A stretch of 64,000 nt of DNA from an uncultured bacterium (GCA_938018055.1 CALIKL010000033.1:1-64000); one strand, 5' to 3'. Shown: positions 24,973 to 33,956, counted from the first letter of the stretch. Notes: generated by a model from the sequence alone, not told the origin. Made by a program: numbers and translations.

Positions 24973-25895
24973 CGTCTGATCGAAGCGTTGCGCTTCGACT
25001 CCGGTCTTTTTTCCTGCCAACCGACGTGAGCCGACAACACCTCGATATCAACTACACCCGGGAAGCGTTCCTGCATCCCTGGAACCTGACCTTCCTCATC
25101 GTCTCGATGTTGGTAGCGTTTGGCGTGTCGTTGACAGGAGCCACGTGGCCATTCGACGTTGCTCTTCTTGTTACGTCGGGCGTTGAATTGGCGTATCTGG
25201 GTATGATGCCGCGCAATGATCGTTTTCGTCGTGCCATCCGCTCCCGCCGCGCTGCCGAGCACGCCAAACCGCTTTCTCAAAAAGAGTTGTTCCAGAATCT
25301 GGCGGCTCCGGATCGACGTCGATACGCGCGTCTGCGAAAGCTCGAGAAAGACATACGTGGTAACTACCGCAAGCTCAGCTATGCATCCCAAGGCATGCTG
25401 GACTCGCACCTGAAGAAGATCGATGGCCTGCTTGAGTCGTACATGAAACTTCTTTATCAGAAGGAGCGCTACGAATTCTCAGTCCATTCAGGTGTGGAAT
25501 CCGAGGTCTTGCGTGCCATTGAGGCATTGCGAGAGGATATGGAAGACGATACGCCCCGGGTGCGAGCCATCAAGGCACGTCGGCTGCGCATTCTGGAGCA
25601 GCGACTCGAGCGCTCCAAGAAAGGGCAAGAGAATCTGGAAATCATCGAGGCGCAGTTGGAGACCATCGAGGATGTCGTCAAGTACATCCATGAGCAGTCA
25701 CTCACCCTCCGTAATCCGGAAGAGATTTCATTCCAATTGGATACGCTGCTGACCGAGGTTGAGGAGACGCAAGCTTCCGTTGAAGAGCTGGAAGAGGTTT
25801 TTGCCAATCCAGTAGACCTGCTGAGTGAAATGGACTCGTTCGAGGACCCAACTCAAGCCGTTTCGGACCCGCTCCAGGACAAGGTCAAGGAATAG
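24969..25895 (+). CDS. membrane-anchored coiled-coil protein of the PspA operon
   Basis: The 308-residue product starts at a TTG overlapping the previous stop. Two hydrophobic segments (about 39-57 and 61-79) form a hairpin anchor; the remainder is long, charged helix (about 95-275) with an acidic C-terminus (about 276-308). No known domain is recognised. Coupling to pspA and the coiled-coil gene suggests it recruits or restrains PspA at the inner membrane, a role played by PspB/PspC or LiaF/PspM in other bacteria, but no sequence similarity to those is seen. Confidence 0.75.
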   Translation: MTSDRSVALRLRSFFLPTDVSRQHLDINYTREAFLHPWNLTFLIVSMLVAFGVSLTGATWPFDVALLVTSGVELAYLGMMPRNDRFRRAIRSRRAAEHAKPLSQKELFQNLAAPDRRRYARLRKLEKDIRGNYRKLSYASQGMLDSHLKKIDGLLESYMKLLYQKERYEFSVHSGVESEVLRAIEALREDMEDDTPRVRAIKARRLRILEQRLERSKKGQENLEIIEAQLETIEDVVKYIHEQSLTLRNPEEISFQLDTLLTEVEETQASVEELEEVFANPVDLLSEMDSFEDPTQAVSDPLQDKVKE

Positions 25896-25960
25896 ACACG
25901 TCCGGTCCCGGATTCGCCGTATCTTGTGGTTCGCGAATCCCGATCATTGCTACCCGATTC

Positions 25961-26743
25961 ATGTCCTACACAACACTGCTCGTTGATGTCGATGACCACG
26001 GTATTGCTACCGTCACCATCAACCGTCCTGACAAGCTGAATGCCCTCAATGCAGATGTCATCGACGATCTGGACGCCTTCTTTTCACGAGCAGAAACGGA
26101 TGCCACGATCAAGGGCGTAATCCTCACAGGCGCGGGCGAGAAGAGTTTTGTTGCGGGTGCAGATATCGCTCGCTTTCGCGAACTCAACGGTGAGTCTGGG
26201 CGCATTTTTGCCGATCGCGGGCAATCGGTTTTCAACCGGATTGAGAACATGCCGAAGCCGGTCATCGCTGCCGTAAATGGATTCGCATTGGGTGGTGGAA
26301 GTGAATTGGCGCTCGCCTGTCACATCCGCACGGCTGCCGATAACGCAGTTTTTGGTCAGCCAGAAGTGAATCTGGGTATTCTACCGGGTTACGGCGGGAC
26401 GCAGCGACTACCTCGTCTTGTGGGTCTGGGAATTGCTACAGAAATGATCCTGACCGGAGCCATGATAAAGGCCGACCGCGCCTACGAAATTGGTCTGGCC
26501 AATCTGGTCGTTCCAGCTGGAGAGCTCATGGATGCGACGCGCAAGATGATGCTGACCATCCTTTCCAAGGCACCCACCGCAGTAGAGCTGTCGCTCAAAG
26601 CCCTTCGGGTGGCCGATGAACCGCTGGCCAAAGGACTGGAAGTTGAAGCAGACCTGTTTGGACAGGCCTGTGATACGGAGGATTTCAAAGAAGGGGTCGA
26701 TGCGTTTCTGAATAAGCGAAAAGCTTCGTTCACCGGCCGCTAG
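25961..26743 (+). CDS. enoyl-CoA hydratase/isomerase (crotonase) family protein
   Basis: The 260-residue enzyme has the crotonase fold: INRPDKLNALNADVIDDL, the oxyanion-hole segments FVAGADIARFREL and NGFALGGGSELALACHIR, and catalytic residues in FGQPEVNLGILPGYGGTQRL, whose Glu pair (E in GGGSE, E in QPE) supports hydratase activity. It closely resembles short-chain enoyl-CoA hydratases (FadB/Crt-like). Substrate cannot be set from sequence; fatty-acid or butyryl-type beta-oxidation is likely. The next gene starts 12 bp downstream, so the pair may be co-transcribed. Confidence 0.92.
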   Translation: MSYTTLLVDVDDHGIATVTINRPDKLNALNADVIDDLDAFFSRAETDATIKGVILTGAGEKSFVAGADIARFRELNGESGRIFADRGQSVFNRIENMPKPVIAAVNGFALGGGSELALACHIRTAADNAVFGQPEVNLGILPGYGGTQRLPRLVGLGIATEMILTGAMIKADRAYEIGLANLVVPAGELMDATRKMMLTILSKAPTAVELSLKALRVADEPLAKGLEVEADLFGQACDTEDFKEGVDAFLNKRKASFTGR

Positions 26744-26755
26744 GCGCACCCGTCC

Positions 26756-28045
26756 ATGGAACTCGCCCTTATTCTGGTCACCCTGGCGTTCAGCGCCTTT
26801 TTCTCCGGCTCCGAAATCGCCTTCGTAGCCGCGAATCGACTGAGGGTGGAAGTATTCGCCAGACGTGGCGGTATGGTGGGTAAACTGGTATCTGGATTCC
26901 TGGAAAAGCCCGCAACGCTGCTCACCACGACGCTGGTTGGCAACAATCTCGCGCTGGTACTTTACTCGACCCTTGTTGCCTTGTACCTCGAAGCACCGCT
27001 TCAGATGTTCTTCGGTGACCTTCTGGGACTGCCAGGCGCTGCGGATGTATTGGCTCTGGCCATGCAGACCATCATCGCTTCGGTGGTCGTGCTCATCGTA
27101 GGGGAAATTATTCCCAAGTCGATTCTTCGGGAGACGGCCAACCGGGCCGTTTTCTGGCTCGCGCTACCTCTGCGATTTACTTATTTCCTGCTGCTTCCGC
27201 TCATTTTGATTTCGCGCTGGACCGCGTCTGGACTGATGAAGGCGGCGCGGATTGATTCCGACTCGTTTTCCGATTTCATCCGGCGCGACTTCGAGCTGCT
27301 GATCGAGGAGAGTAAGCGATCCGGCGAGCTGGATCTGGATGAAGAGGAGTCGACTCTGGTCTTCAACGTGTTTGCGATGGGCTCCATTCGTCTAAAAGAA
27401 TCGATGGTGCCTCGCACAGAGATCATTGCGCTGGATCAGACCGCCACGATCGACGAGCTGCGCACGGCATTTGTGACTACGGGCCATTCCAAGATTCCGA
27501 TCTACCAGGACAACATCGACAATATTGTCGGTGTGGCTTTCGCGTACGACCTCTTCAGCAATCCGAAGTCCATCGAGGACATCATTCGACCAGCTACGTT
27601 TGCACCAGAGACCAAGCTGTCGAAAGAGCTTCTACAGGATTTTCTGGAGTCCAATACGTCTATCGCCATCGTGATTGATGAATATGGCGGGACGGCCGGT
27701 CTTGTGACCTCAGAGGATCTGCTCGAAGAGATCTTTGGAGATATTCAGGACGAGTTTGACGTCGACGAGAACATGCTGCGGATCCTGAGCGATGAGGCCG
27801 TAATTGCCAGTGGCCGACTTGAAGTTGATGAACTCGCCGAGCAAAGTGAAATCACGTTGCCTGATGGTGACTTCGAGACCGTGGCCGGATATCTGCTTGA
27901 ACGCCTCGGCACGATCCCGAAGGTGCGGGACGAATTCGAAATGGACGCCTACCGGTTTGTGATCCTGCGCGCTACAGCGAACAGGATTGATCTGGTCCGC
28001 ATTTCCAAGGTGCCGCCTGAGCAACAGACTGAGTTACCCGCCTGA
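26756..28045 (+). CDS. CNNM/DUF21-CBS-CorC (hemolysin C-like) membrane protein
   Basis: The 429-residue inner-membrane protein begins with the DUF21/CNNM transmembrane domain (about 1-185; SAFFSGSEIAFVAANRLR, LVGNNLALVLYST). Next come two CBS domains (about 205-330; MVPRTEIIALDQTATIDELR, IAIVIDEYGGTAGLVTSEDL) and the C-terminal CorC_HlyC domain (about 345-425; GDFETVAGYLLERLGTIPK). Members act in Mg/Co export or as transport regulators; the name hemolysin is historical. It follows the crotonase gene by 12 bp and converges on floA. Confidence 0.93.
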   Translation: MELALILVTLAFSAFFSGSEIAFVAANRLRVEVFARRGGMVGKLVSGFLEKPATLLTTTLVGNNLALVLYSTLVALYLEAPLQMFFGDLLGLPGAADVLALAMQTIIASVVVLIVGEIIPKSILRETANRAVFWLALPLRFTYFLLLPLILISRWTASGLMKAARIDSDSFSDFIRRDFELLIEESKRSGELDLDEEESTLVFNVFAMGSIRLKESMVPRTEIIALDQTATIDELRTAFVTTGHSKIPIYQDNIDNIVGVAFAYDLFSNPKSIEDIIRPATFAPETKLSKELLQDFLESNTSIAIVIDEYGGTAGLVTSEDLLEEIFGDIQDEFDVDENMLRILSDEAVIASGRLEVDELAEQSEITLPDGDFETVAGYLLERLGTIPKVRDEFEMDAYRFVILRATANRIDLVRISKVPPEQQTELPA

Positions 28046-28125
28046 TTGCTGTCGACTGACAAGATGTTGTCGACTCAGCGTTTCCGGCGAAACGTCGAAA
28101 GGGTCGGCTGCGCTTCGGGAGTCGG

Positions 28126-29112
28126 CTATTTTTTGTCCGAGGACTCTCCGCCGCCGATCGAGCGCCGCATCTGGGTATCGGCCTCAACATTACGGAGATT
28201 GTAGTAGTCCATGACACCTAGGTTGCCACTGCGGAAGGCCTCGGCCATGGCAAGTGGTACCTCTGCCTCGGCTGCGATTACCTTCGCACGCTGTTCCTGA
28301 ACCGCCGCGCGCATTTCCTGCTCGTGTGCCACAGCTGCGGCGCGACGCTCTTCTGCTTTAGCCTGGGCAATCTTCAGATCGGCCTCGGCCTGATCCGTCT
28401 GCAGCTTGGCGCCGATGTTCTCGCCGACGTCAACGTCTGCAATATCGATAGACAGGATTTCGAAGGCCGTACCCGAATCCAGTCCTTTGGAAAGAACCAC
28501 TTTGGAGATGGAGTCCGGATTTTCAAGTACGGCTTTGTGCGTCTCGGACGAACCGATCGTGGATACAATCCCTTCCCCGACGCGGGCAATGATGGTTTCC
28601 TCGCCAGCACCACCCACGAGGCGCTCGATGTTGGCCCGCACGGTCACGCGCGCAATGGCCCGAACCTGGATACCATCTTTGGCGACCGCAGAAACCGGTG
28701 GGGTCTCGATTACTTTCGGATTTACCGACACCTGGACCGCTTCGAATACATCACGCCCCGCAAGATCGATGGCTGTTGCACGTTCAAATGGCAGGTCGAT
28801 GTTGGCTTTGTCTGCTGAAATCAGTGCATTGACTACTTTTTGGACCTGACCGCCCGCGAGGAAGTGGGCTTCCAACTGGGGTGGACTTACGTCGATGCCC
28901 GCCTTGTGTGCGGTGATAAGCGGCTTGACGATGTGCGCCGGGGGCACCTTCCGAAGTCGCATTCCCATCAGGTCCCGAACCAGCTTGACGCGAACTCCGG
29001 AGAAAAAGGCAGTTACCCAAAGGCCTACCGGAATGAAATACAGGAAAACTACCAGACCGAGGAAGATCAGGACGATCAGAAAAAGTCCGGACGAGGTGAT
29101 CAAGGATTCCAT
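28126..29112 (-). CDS. floA: flotillin-like protein FloA
   Basis: FloA organises ordered membrane microdomains. The 328-residue product has an N-terminal membrane segment (about 8-38), a PHB/SPFH-like domain beginning [17 protein letters not shown] and [16 protein letters not shown], continuing [18 protein letters not shown], and a C-terminal coiled coil rich in EA repeats (about 240-300). The order and length match FloA (formerly YqfA, about 330 residues) rather than the larger FloT. It seems monocistronic; its NfeD partner, frequent in other genomes, is not adjacent. Confidence 0.95.
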   Translation of the reverse strand: MESLITSSGLFLIVLIFLGLVVFLYFIPVGLWVTAFFSGVRVKLVRDLMGMRLRKVPPAHIVKPLITAHKAGIDVSPPQLEAHFLAGGQVQKVVNALISADKANIDLPFERATAIDLAGRDVFEAVQVSVNPKVIETPPVSAVAKDGIQVRAIARVTVRANIERLVGGAGEETIIARVGEGIVSTIGSSETHKAVLENPDSISKVVLSKGLDSGTAFEILSIDIADVDVGENIGAKLQTDQAEADLKIAQAKAEERRAAAVAHEQEMRAAVQEQRAKVIAAEAEVPLAMAEAFRSGNLGVMDYYNLRNVEADTQMRRSIGGGESSDKK

Positions 29113-29182
29113 GACGCGGTGGGTATTGAAAAATGGAGAGGAAAGTCAGCTTGCAACGCAGGATGAGCTGCCGGGTGCCCGG

Positions 29183-29683
29183 TCAATTCGATTCCGACGC
29201 GAGAGATGTCGTCCGAAGGTAGTCACCACTCGCACCGCCGGTCTTCGCCAGCAAATGAATGTCCTGAATCCGGATGTCTTTGGTTATCGATTTGCACATG
29301 TCATAGACCGTGAGAGCAGCCACGCTCACTGCCGTGAGGGCTTCCATTTCGACACCCGTGGGTCCCAGGCTCTTGGCAAACGCGCGAATGGTGACGGCAT
29401 GCATATCGTCATCAAGGGACAGATCTACATCTACGCCTTGAATCTGGACCTGGTGACAGAGAGGGATCAGGCGCGGTGTTTCCTTGGCTCCCATGATGCC
29501 TGCAATCTGTGCAATACTCAGGACGTCACCTTTTCGGACCGTGTTGTCCCGGACACGTTCAAACGCTTCGGGTCCTAGAACGACTTTGCCTACGGCTACG
29601 GCAGTGCGAAGCGTATCTGCTTTGCCCGAAACATCTACCATGTGGACGCCGCCTTCAGCGCGGACGTGGGTGAAATCAGCCAT
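29183..29683 (-). CDS. moaC: cyclic pyranopterin monophosphate synthase MoaC
   Basis: MoaC completes cyclic pyranopterin monophosphate formation in molybdenum-cofactor synthesis after MoaA. The 166-residue product carries VDVSGKADTLRTAVA, AGIMGAKETPRLIPLCHQVQ and GVEMEALTAVSVAALTVYDM with the catalytic Lys in CKSITKDI. The length is normal. It lies 84 bp downstream of moaA on the same strand, so the two consecutive enzymes are likely expressed together. Late moa genes are not in the window. Confidence 0.96.
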   Translation of the reverse strand: MADFTHVRAEGGVHMVDVSGKADTLRTAVAVGKVVLGPEAFERVRDNTVRKGDVLSIAQIAGIMGAKETPRLIPLCHQVQIQGVDVDLSLDDDMHAVTIRAFAKSLGPTGVEMEALTAVSVAALTVYDMCKSITKDIRIQDIHLLAKTGGASGDYLRTTSLASESN

Positions 29684-29767
29684 GGAGGACGATCAATGGT
29701 TATAGGTTCTGAAATTGATAGGGATGCTCTCCAACGATTCAAGTTGGTTGCAGTTCGTGATGGTGCC

Positions 29768-30784
29768 TCATCCACCAATCAGGATCATGGGTCGATTGTC
29801 GCTTTCTGCGAGTACTTCCATCCCCGCATGGGAGGCGGCCTTCCGGGACAGGGCAGACTGCACGGTTTGCAGTAGCCGCTCGTCGTTGATGCCACCACGC
29901 ATCATGTCCCGGAGGTTGATCTCGTTCGATCCAAACAAGCAAACCTTGAGTTTGCCATCAGCTGTGATGCGTATCCGGTTGCAGCCGGCACAGAAGTGAT
30001 CGCTCATGGAAGAGATGAATCCAACTTTCCCCCGGTATCCCGGCACCTGCCACAGCTTGGCAATCTCCAGATCATCACCTCCATCTGCTTCAAAGTCCGG
30101 CCAGCGCTCCTTGATGAGGTCCACCATTTCCCGGTAGGGCAGGAAATCGGCTGTGTTCCACGAGTTGCCGTCGAACGGCATGTACTCGATGAACCGCATT
30201 TCGATGGGCAATTCGCGGGTCATGGCTACGAAATCAACCAATTCATCTTCGTTGAATCCGCGAATGACGACACAGTTGACCTTGACCGGATTGTAGCCCG
30301 CTTCGACGGTCATGCGAATGGCTTCCAAGACCGTTTCCAACCCAGGTCGTCGTGTGATCTCCTTGAATCGGTCTTCGCGAAGCGTGTCCAAGGAAATGTT
30401 GAACCCGGTGACGCCCGCTTGCTGCAGATCAGCCAATTTGCGAGGCAGTAGCAGTCCATTGGTCGTGATGGTCAGCTCTTTGAGACCATCCAGTTGGGCG
30501 ATGCGCTCGACGAGCTGTACCAGCTCTTTCCGAATGAGCGGCTCGCCGCCGGTCAGACGGATCTTGGTCACGCCGTGTGCCACCAGCAATTCTGCCAGCC
30601 GCATGATTTCCTCGAAGGAGAGGATATGATCCCTGGGCTTGAGGTCCACTCCTTCTGCTGGCATGCAATACGTGCAGCGCAGATTGCAGCGTTCCGTCAG
30701 CGAGATACGTAGGTATGTGTGCTCCCTGCCAAACGAATCCGTCAGCTGGGGGGATACGGCGTTATGAGACGGTGTCTCGCTCAC
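29768..30784 (-). CDS. moaA: GTP 3',8-cyclase MoaA
   Basis: This radical-SAM enzyme turns GTP into 3',8-cH2GTP for molybdopterin synthesis. The 338-residue protein has the SAM cluster motif ERCNLRCTYCMPAEG, RLTGGEPLIRKELV, the second 4Fe-4S ligands FCAGCNRIRITADGKLKVCL and the C-terminal Gly-Gly (ILIGG), all needed for function. Its start overlaps the end of the preceding amidohydrolase gene by 4 bp, so it is translated from a longer rdgB-dtd-amidohydrolase-moaA-moaC transcript. Confidence 0.96.
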   Translation of the reverse strand: MSETPSHNAVSPQLTDSFGREHTYLRISLTERCNLRCTYCMPAEGVDLKPRDHILSFEEIMRLAELLVAHGVTKIRLTGGEPLIRKELVQLVERIAQLDGLKELTITTNGLLLPRKLADLQQAGVTGFNISLDTLREDRFKEITRRPGLETVLEAIRMTVEAGYNPVKVNCVVIRGFNEDELVDFVAMTRELPIEMRFIEYMPFDGNSWNTADFLPYREMVDLIKERWPDFEADGGDDLEIAKLWQVPGYRGKVGFISSMSDHFCAGCNRIRITADGKLKVCLFGSNEINLRDMMRGGINDERLLQTVQSALSRKAASHAGMEVLAESDNRPMILIGG

Positions 30785-32439
30785 TCGCTTCCGAACGTTC
30801 CATGAATGGTCTTGCCACCAACCACGGTTGCGATCACACTGGTCTCAAGAACCTGGGCAGGGGGGATTTGCATGATATCATCCGAAAGGACAACAAAGTC
30901 TGCCCATTTTCCCGGCGAGAGGGATCCCAGTTGATCTTCCTGAAACGCGGCAAATGCCCCACCCTGGGTAAAGGCTTCCAGCGTCTCTTCCCGGGTCAGC
31001 CGCTCTTCCGGATACCATCCACCCTCCGGGAGCAAGTCTCTCGTCTGGCGAGTGATACTGGCAAAAAAACCCTCCAGCGGATGCGCTCGCTCGACTGGAA
31101 AGTCAGAACCAAATGCCAGGGGAATCCCTGCTTCCTTGAGCGTGCGCCATGCATATCCACCCTTGATGCGGTGCGGCCCAAGACGATCTTCGGCCATGTT
31201 CAAATCACTCGTGGCATGGGTTGGCTGCATGGAGGCAATGATGCCCAGATCCTGGAAGCGTGGAATATCCTCCAAGGCAATGATCTGTGTGTGCTCATTA
31301 CGCGGGCGCATGTCCGGGGTGATGCTGGCCAGCTCGTAGCTTTCCAAAAGTACACGATTGCCTCGGTCACCAATGGCGTGCGTGTTGACCTGGTATCCGC
31401 ACGCTACAGCGCGCTGGACGACGCCCGAAAACTCGTCGGGCTCGACGAATAACAGTCCGCGATTTCCAGGATCGTCGGCATAGTCATGGAGCAGCGCAGC
31501 CCCGCGACTGCCCAGTGCGCCATCGAGGTAGAGTTTGACGGACCGCACGGTCAGAAAGTCGCCATAATCGATGATGTGCTGGTTGCACAATGCGTCAAAT
31601 GTGGATCCGGCGCCACCGATCATGGCATACATGCGCACCGAGAATCGGTCCTCGTCGATGAAGCGCTGATAGCGTTCGATGGTCGTCATGTCGACTCCCG
31701 CATCGTGTACACCGGTCAGGCCCACTTCGGCTGCTGACTGCATGGCAATCTCAAGGGCGCGATCCAGCTCCTCCTCCGTCCAGGCGGGTACATGTCGTTC
31801 AACGAGGTACGCCGCCGCATCCACAAATACGCCCGTAGGAACACCCTCTGCGTCCCGGATTATGGCACCACCCACCGGATCCTCTGCATTCTGGATCGCC
31901 TCGAATCCGGCAATGTCCATGGCCGCTGTATTGTACCAATCCGCATGGCCGTCAATTCGGGAGAGGGCTATGGGATTGTCCCGGAAATGGAGGTCGAGAT
32001 CCTGTCGTGTGGGGAACGCCCGTCCTGGCCAAAGCTCCTGATTCCAGCCTCGACCGCGAATCCATTGTCCGGGTTCGAGGTCGGGGTAAAAGGCACGGAT
32101 ACGCTCAACAACCTCGTCAATGGAACGTGTTCCGCGCAGGTCGACGGAGAGTTTCTCCAATCCCAGTCCCATGAAGTGGCCGTGGGAATCCGTAAACCCG
32201 GGGACAATCGACTTTCCGCCAGCCGAGCGCGCTGAGAGGTCTGGGTAGGCTTCTCGAAGATCCTCTTCATGCCCGATGGCCGCTACCTTTCCGTCAAGAA
32301 CCACCATGGCCTCTGCGACAGGCTCACCCGCATCCATGGTATAAATCACTGCGTCCGTGACCACGTAACCGTCAGGGCCGGCGGATGTGCAGCCAGTGAC
32401 AAGGAAAAGGATTACGAGAAAGGAGAATAGACGGGTCAT
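30781..32439 (-). CDS. lipoprotein amidohydrolase of the YtcJ-like family
   Basis: The 552-residue product starts with a lipoprotein signal (MTRLFSFLVILFLVTGC, lipobox LVTGC), so it is exported and lipid-anchored. The rest is an amidohydrolase-superfamily metal hydrolase of the YtcJ/N-substituted formamide deformylase type: GFTDSHGHFMGLG supplies the metal-binding HxH, THAIGDRGNRVLLE and NEHTQIIALEDIPRF further ligands, and FGSDFPVERAHPL the final Asp. Substrate is unknown. It is overlapped by moaA by 4 bp, an unexpected neighbour for molybdenum-cofactor synthesis. Confidence 0.88.
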   Translation of the reverse strand: MTRLFSFLVILFLVTGCTSAGPDGYVVTDAVIYTMDAGEPVAEAMVVLDGKVAAIGHEEDLREAYPDLSARSAGGKSIVPGFTDSHGHFMGLGLEKLSVDLRGTRSIDEVVERIRAFYPDLEPGQWIRGRGWNQELWPGRAFPTRQDLDLHFRDNPIALSRIDGHADWYNTAAMDIAGFEAIQNAEDPVGGAIIRDAEGVPTGVFVDAAAYLVERHVPAWTEEELDRALEIAMQSAAEVGLTGVHDAGVDMTTIERYQRFIDEDRFSVRMYAMIGGAGSTFDALCNQHIIDYGDFLTVRSVKLYLDGALGSRGAALLHDYADDPGNRGLLFVEPDEFSGVVQRAVACGYQVNTHAIGDRGNRVLLESYELASITPDMRPRNEHTQIIALEDIPRFQDLGIIASMQPTHATSDLNMAEDRLGPHRIKGGYAWRTLKEAGIPLAFGSDFPVERAHPLEGFFASITRQTRDLLPEGGWYPEERLTREETLEAFTQGGAFAAFQEDQLGSLSPGKWADFVVLSDDIMQIPPAQVLETSVIATVVGGKTIHGTFGSE

Positions 32440-32487
32440 TTCAAGTTTGGTAAGAGGATAGGGGCCAGGACCTACAACCGGTTCGGT

Positions 32488-32937
32488 CTATTGGTTTCGA
32501 CGTTCGATGGAGAGCGTGACAGGACCCCAATTGAGCAGGTCGACATCCATCATGGCACCAAACTCACCGCGAGCGACGGGATGTCCGATAAGGGAGGATA
32601 CCTCTTCGCAAAAAGCCTCATAGAGGGGCTCTGCGATTTCGGGTCGTGCTGACTCGATGAAGGATGGCCGATTGCCCTTCTCTGCATTACCGTACAACGT
32701 GAATTGTGACACGACCAGAATGGAGCCGCCGTGGTCAACAACTGAACGGTTCATCCGTCCCTCGATGTCCGGGAATATGCGCAGGTTGGCACACTTGGCG
32801 GCCAGCCACGGGATCAGGTCCTCGGTATCCGTGGTGTGGACACCGAGCAGGATCAGGAGGCCTTCTTTGATGGCTCCTGTCTCGCGGTCATCGACCGTGA
32901 CGCGAGCATGCTTGACGCGTTGGACAAGAGCGATCAT
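32488..32937 (-). CDS. dtd: D-aminoacyl-tRNA deacylase Dtd
   Basis: Dtd removes D-amino acids (and Gly from mischarged tRNA-Ala). The 149-residue protein has IALVQRVKHARVTVD at the start, the catalytic SQFTLYGNAEKGNRPSF and the cross-subunit Gly-cisPro motif in NWGPVTLSIE, where the usual residue after Asn is Asp or Glu. The length is typical. It overlaps rdgB by 4 bp, so the two quality-control enzymes are translationally coupled. Confidence 0.95.
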   Translation of the reverse strand: MIALVQRVKHARVTVDDRETGAIKEGLLILLGVHTTDTEDLIPWLAAKCANLRIFPDIEGRMNRSVVDHGGSILVVSQFTLYGNAEKGNRPSFIESARPEIAEPLYEAFCEEVSSLIGHPVARGEFGAMMDVDLLNWGPVTLSIERRNQ

Positions 32938-33551
32938 GCTGAATCACCTTCTTTTGCATGTTCCAGCCATGACGAGTCGAAGGCGTCAGCAAACGCTTGC
33001 AAGGCGCGGCCTCGATGGCTGATGCGATTCTTTGCGTCCGATGGCATCTGAGCAAAGGTCAGCGACTGGCCCTCAGGTTGGAAGATCGGATCATATCCGA
33101 ATCCACCGTCCCCTCGTTCATCATGAATGATGATACCGTCACAGATTCCTTCGAAGAGGCGCGTGCCTTCGGATGTTGCAAGAGCGATAACGGTACGGAA
33201 TCGGGCGCGCCGGTCTTCCGCGTCGCGTAGACGTTTCAGCAGGAGGGAACGGTTGGCCGCATCATCGGCATTCTCGCCGGCATAGCGTGCGGAGCGGACA
33301 CCCGGCGCGCCTGCCAATGTGGAGACTTCGAGGCCCGTGTCGTCCGCAATGGTGGGTAGACCGGTGTGAGCGTGCAAATCCTCAGCTTTCTTGATCGCAT
33401 TGCCTTCCAGGGTATCACGATCTTCGTCTACTTCTGGCGCATCCGGAAAAGCGTTCAAAGAGACCAGTTCAACGCCCAGCAGCTGCATGATCGCAGTAAT
33501 TTCACGGAGTTTGTGCGCGTTTCGCGTCGAAACAAGCAGTTTCAGGGCCAT
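32934..33551 (-). CDS. rdgB: non-canonical purine NTP pyrophosphatase RdgB
   Basis: The enzyme hydrolyses dITP, XTP and related bases to keep them out of DNA. The 205-residue protein has the HAM1/RdgB signature: LLVSTRNAHKLREI near the start, PTIADDTGLEVSTLAGAPGV, GDGGFGYDPIF and SHRGRALQAF. It is first in the leftward operon followed by dtd. Its start is next to the divergent rpsU promoter. Confidence 0.95.
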   Translation of the reverse strand: MALKLLVSTRNAHKLREITAIMQLLGVELVSLNAFPDAPEVDEDRDTLEGNAIKKAEDLHAHTGLPTIADDTGLEVSTLAGAPGVRSARYAGENADDAANRSLLLKRLRDAEDRRARFRTVIALATSEGTRLFEGICDGIIIHDERGDGGFGYDPIFQPEGQSLTFAQMPSDAKNRISHRGRALQAFADAFDSSWLEHAKEGDSA

Positions 33552-33567
33552 TCGAGGTCAGTCAGTT

Positions 33568-33601
33568 TTTGCTATCAACGGGGAAGGCGCCGTATATTTC
33601 G
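33568..33601 (+). promoter_or_regulatory. Bacteroidota-type promoter of rpsU
   Basis: TTTG (33568-33571), a 21-bp spacer and TATATTTCG (33593-33601) match the primary-sigma promoter form TTTG-N19-21-TAnnTTTG of Bacteroidota, 43 bp before the rpsU start. This is one of the best-matched promoters in the window and supports the phylum assignment. Confidence 0.75.
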
Positions 33602-33644
33602 AGGCTGTCTCAAAAAATTTCAACCACTCAAGGAGTGATCTGAC

Positions 33645-33836
33645 GTGCCTGTAGGTATTAAAGTAAGGGATAACGAGTCCATCGACCGCGCACTGCGCCG
33701 TTTCAAGCGTGCCGTCAACCGTAGCCGCGTACTGCGGATCTACCGTGGCAACATGGCCTTCACCAAGCCCTCCGAAGAGCGTCGTCTGGCCCGTCAGAAG
33801 GCTGCACGCAATTCGCGCCGTCGTCCCCGCTATTAG
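33645..33836 (+). CDS. rpsU: ribosomal protein bS21
   Basis: The 63-residue, very basic protein starts at a GTG preceded by AAGGAG (in CAAGGAGTGATCTGAC). VGIKVRDNESIDRALRRFKR and the Arg/Lys-rich end RQKAARNSRRRPRY are typical of bS21, which helps start-site selection on the 30S subunit; in Bacteroidota it is linked to anti-Shine-Dalgarno occlusion. Interestingly this gene has a recognisable Shine-Dalgarno while most neighbours lack one, which would allow autoregulation as seen in Flavobacteria (inference). A terminator follows. Confidence 0.95.
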   Translation: MPVGIKVRDNESIDRALRRFKRAVNRSRVLRIYRGNMAFTKPSEERRLARQKAARNSRRRPRY

Positions 33837-33917
33837 TCAGCGGCCGTCTGCGACATAGACATCATCCGGCTTCCGGCACATCCCACTTCGCTGCCTGAAG
33901 CTTCAGAGAGGTGTAGA

Positions 33918-33956
33918 GCAGCGTCTTCCGTTTTGGAGGACGCTGCTTTTATTTTG
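33918..33956 (+). terminator. rho-independent terminator of rpsU
   Basis: GCAGCGTCTTCC (33918-33929) pairs with GGAGGACGCTGC (33935-33946), with one G-U pair, over the loop GTTTT, followed by TTTTATTTT. It is placed about 80 bp after the rpsU stop. Confidence 0.92.

Noticed and set aside
32989-33000. GCAAACGCTTGC, similar to the LacI-type operators
   Set aside because: It is inside rdgB coding sequence, has different flanks and no promoter nearby; not counted as part of the regulon.
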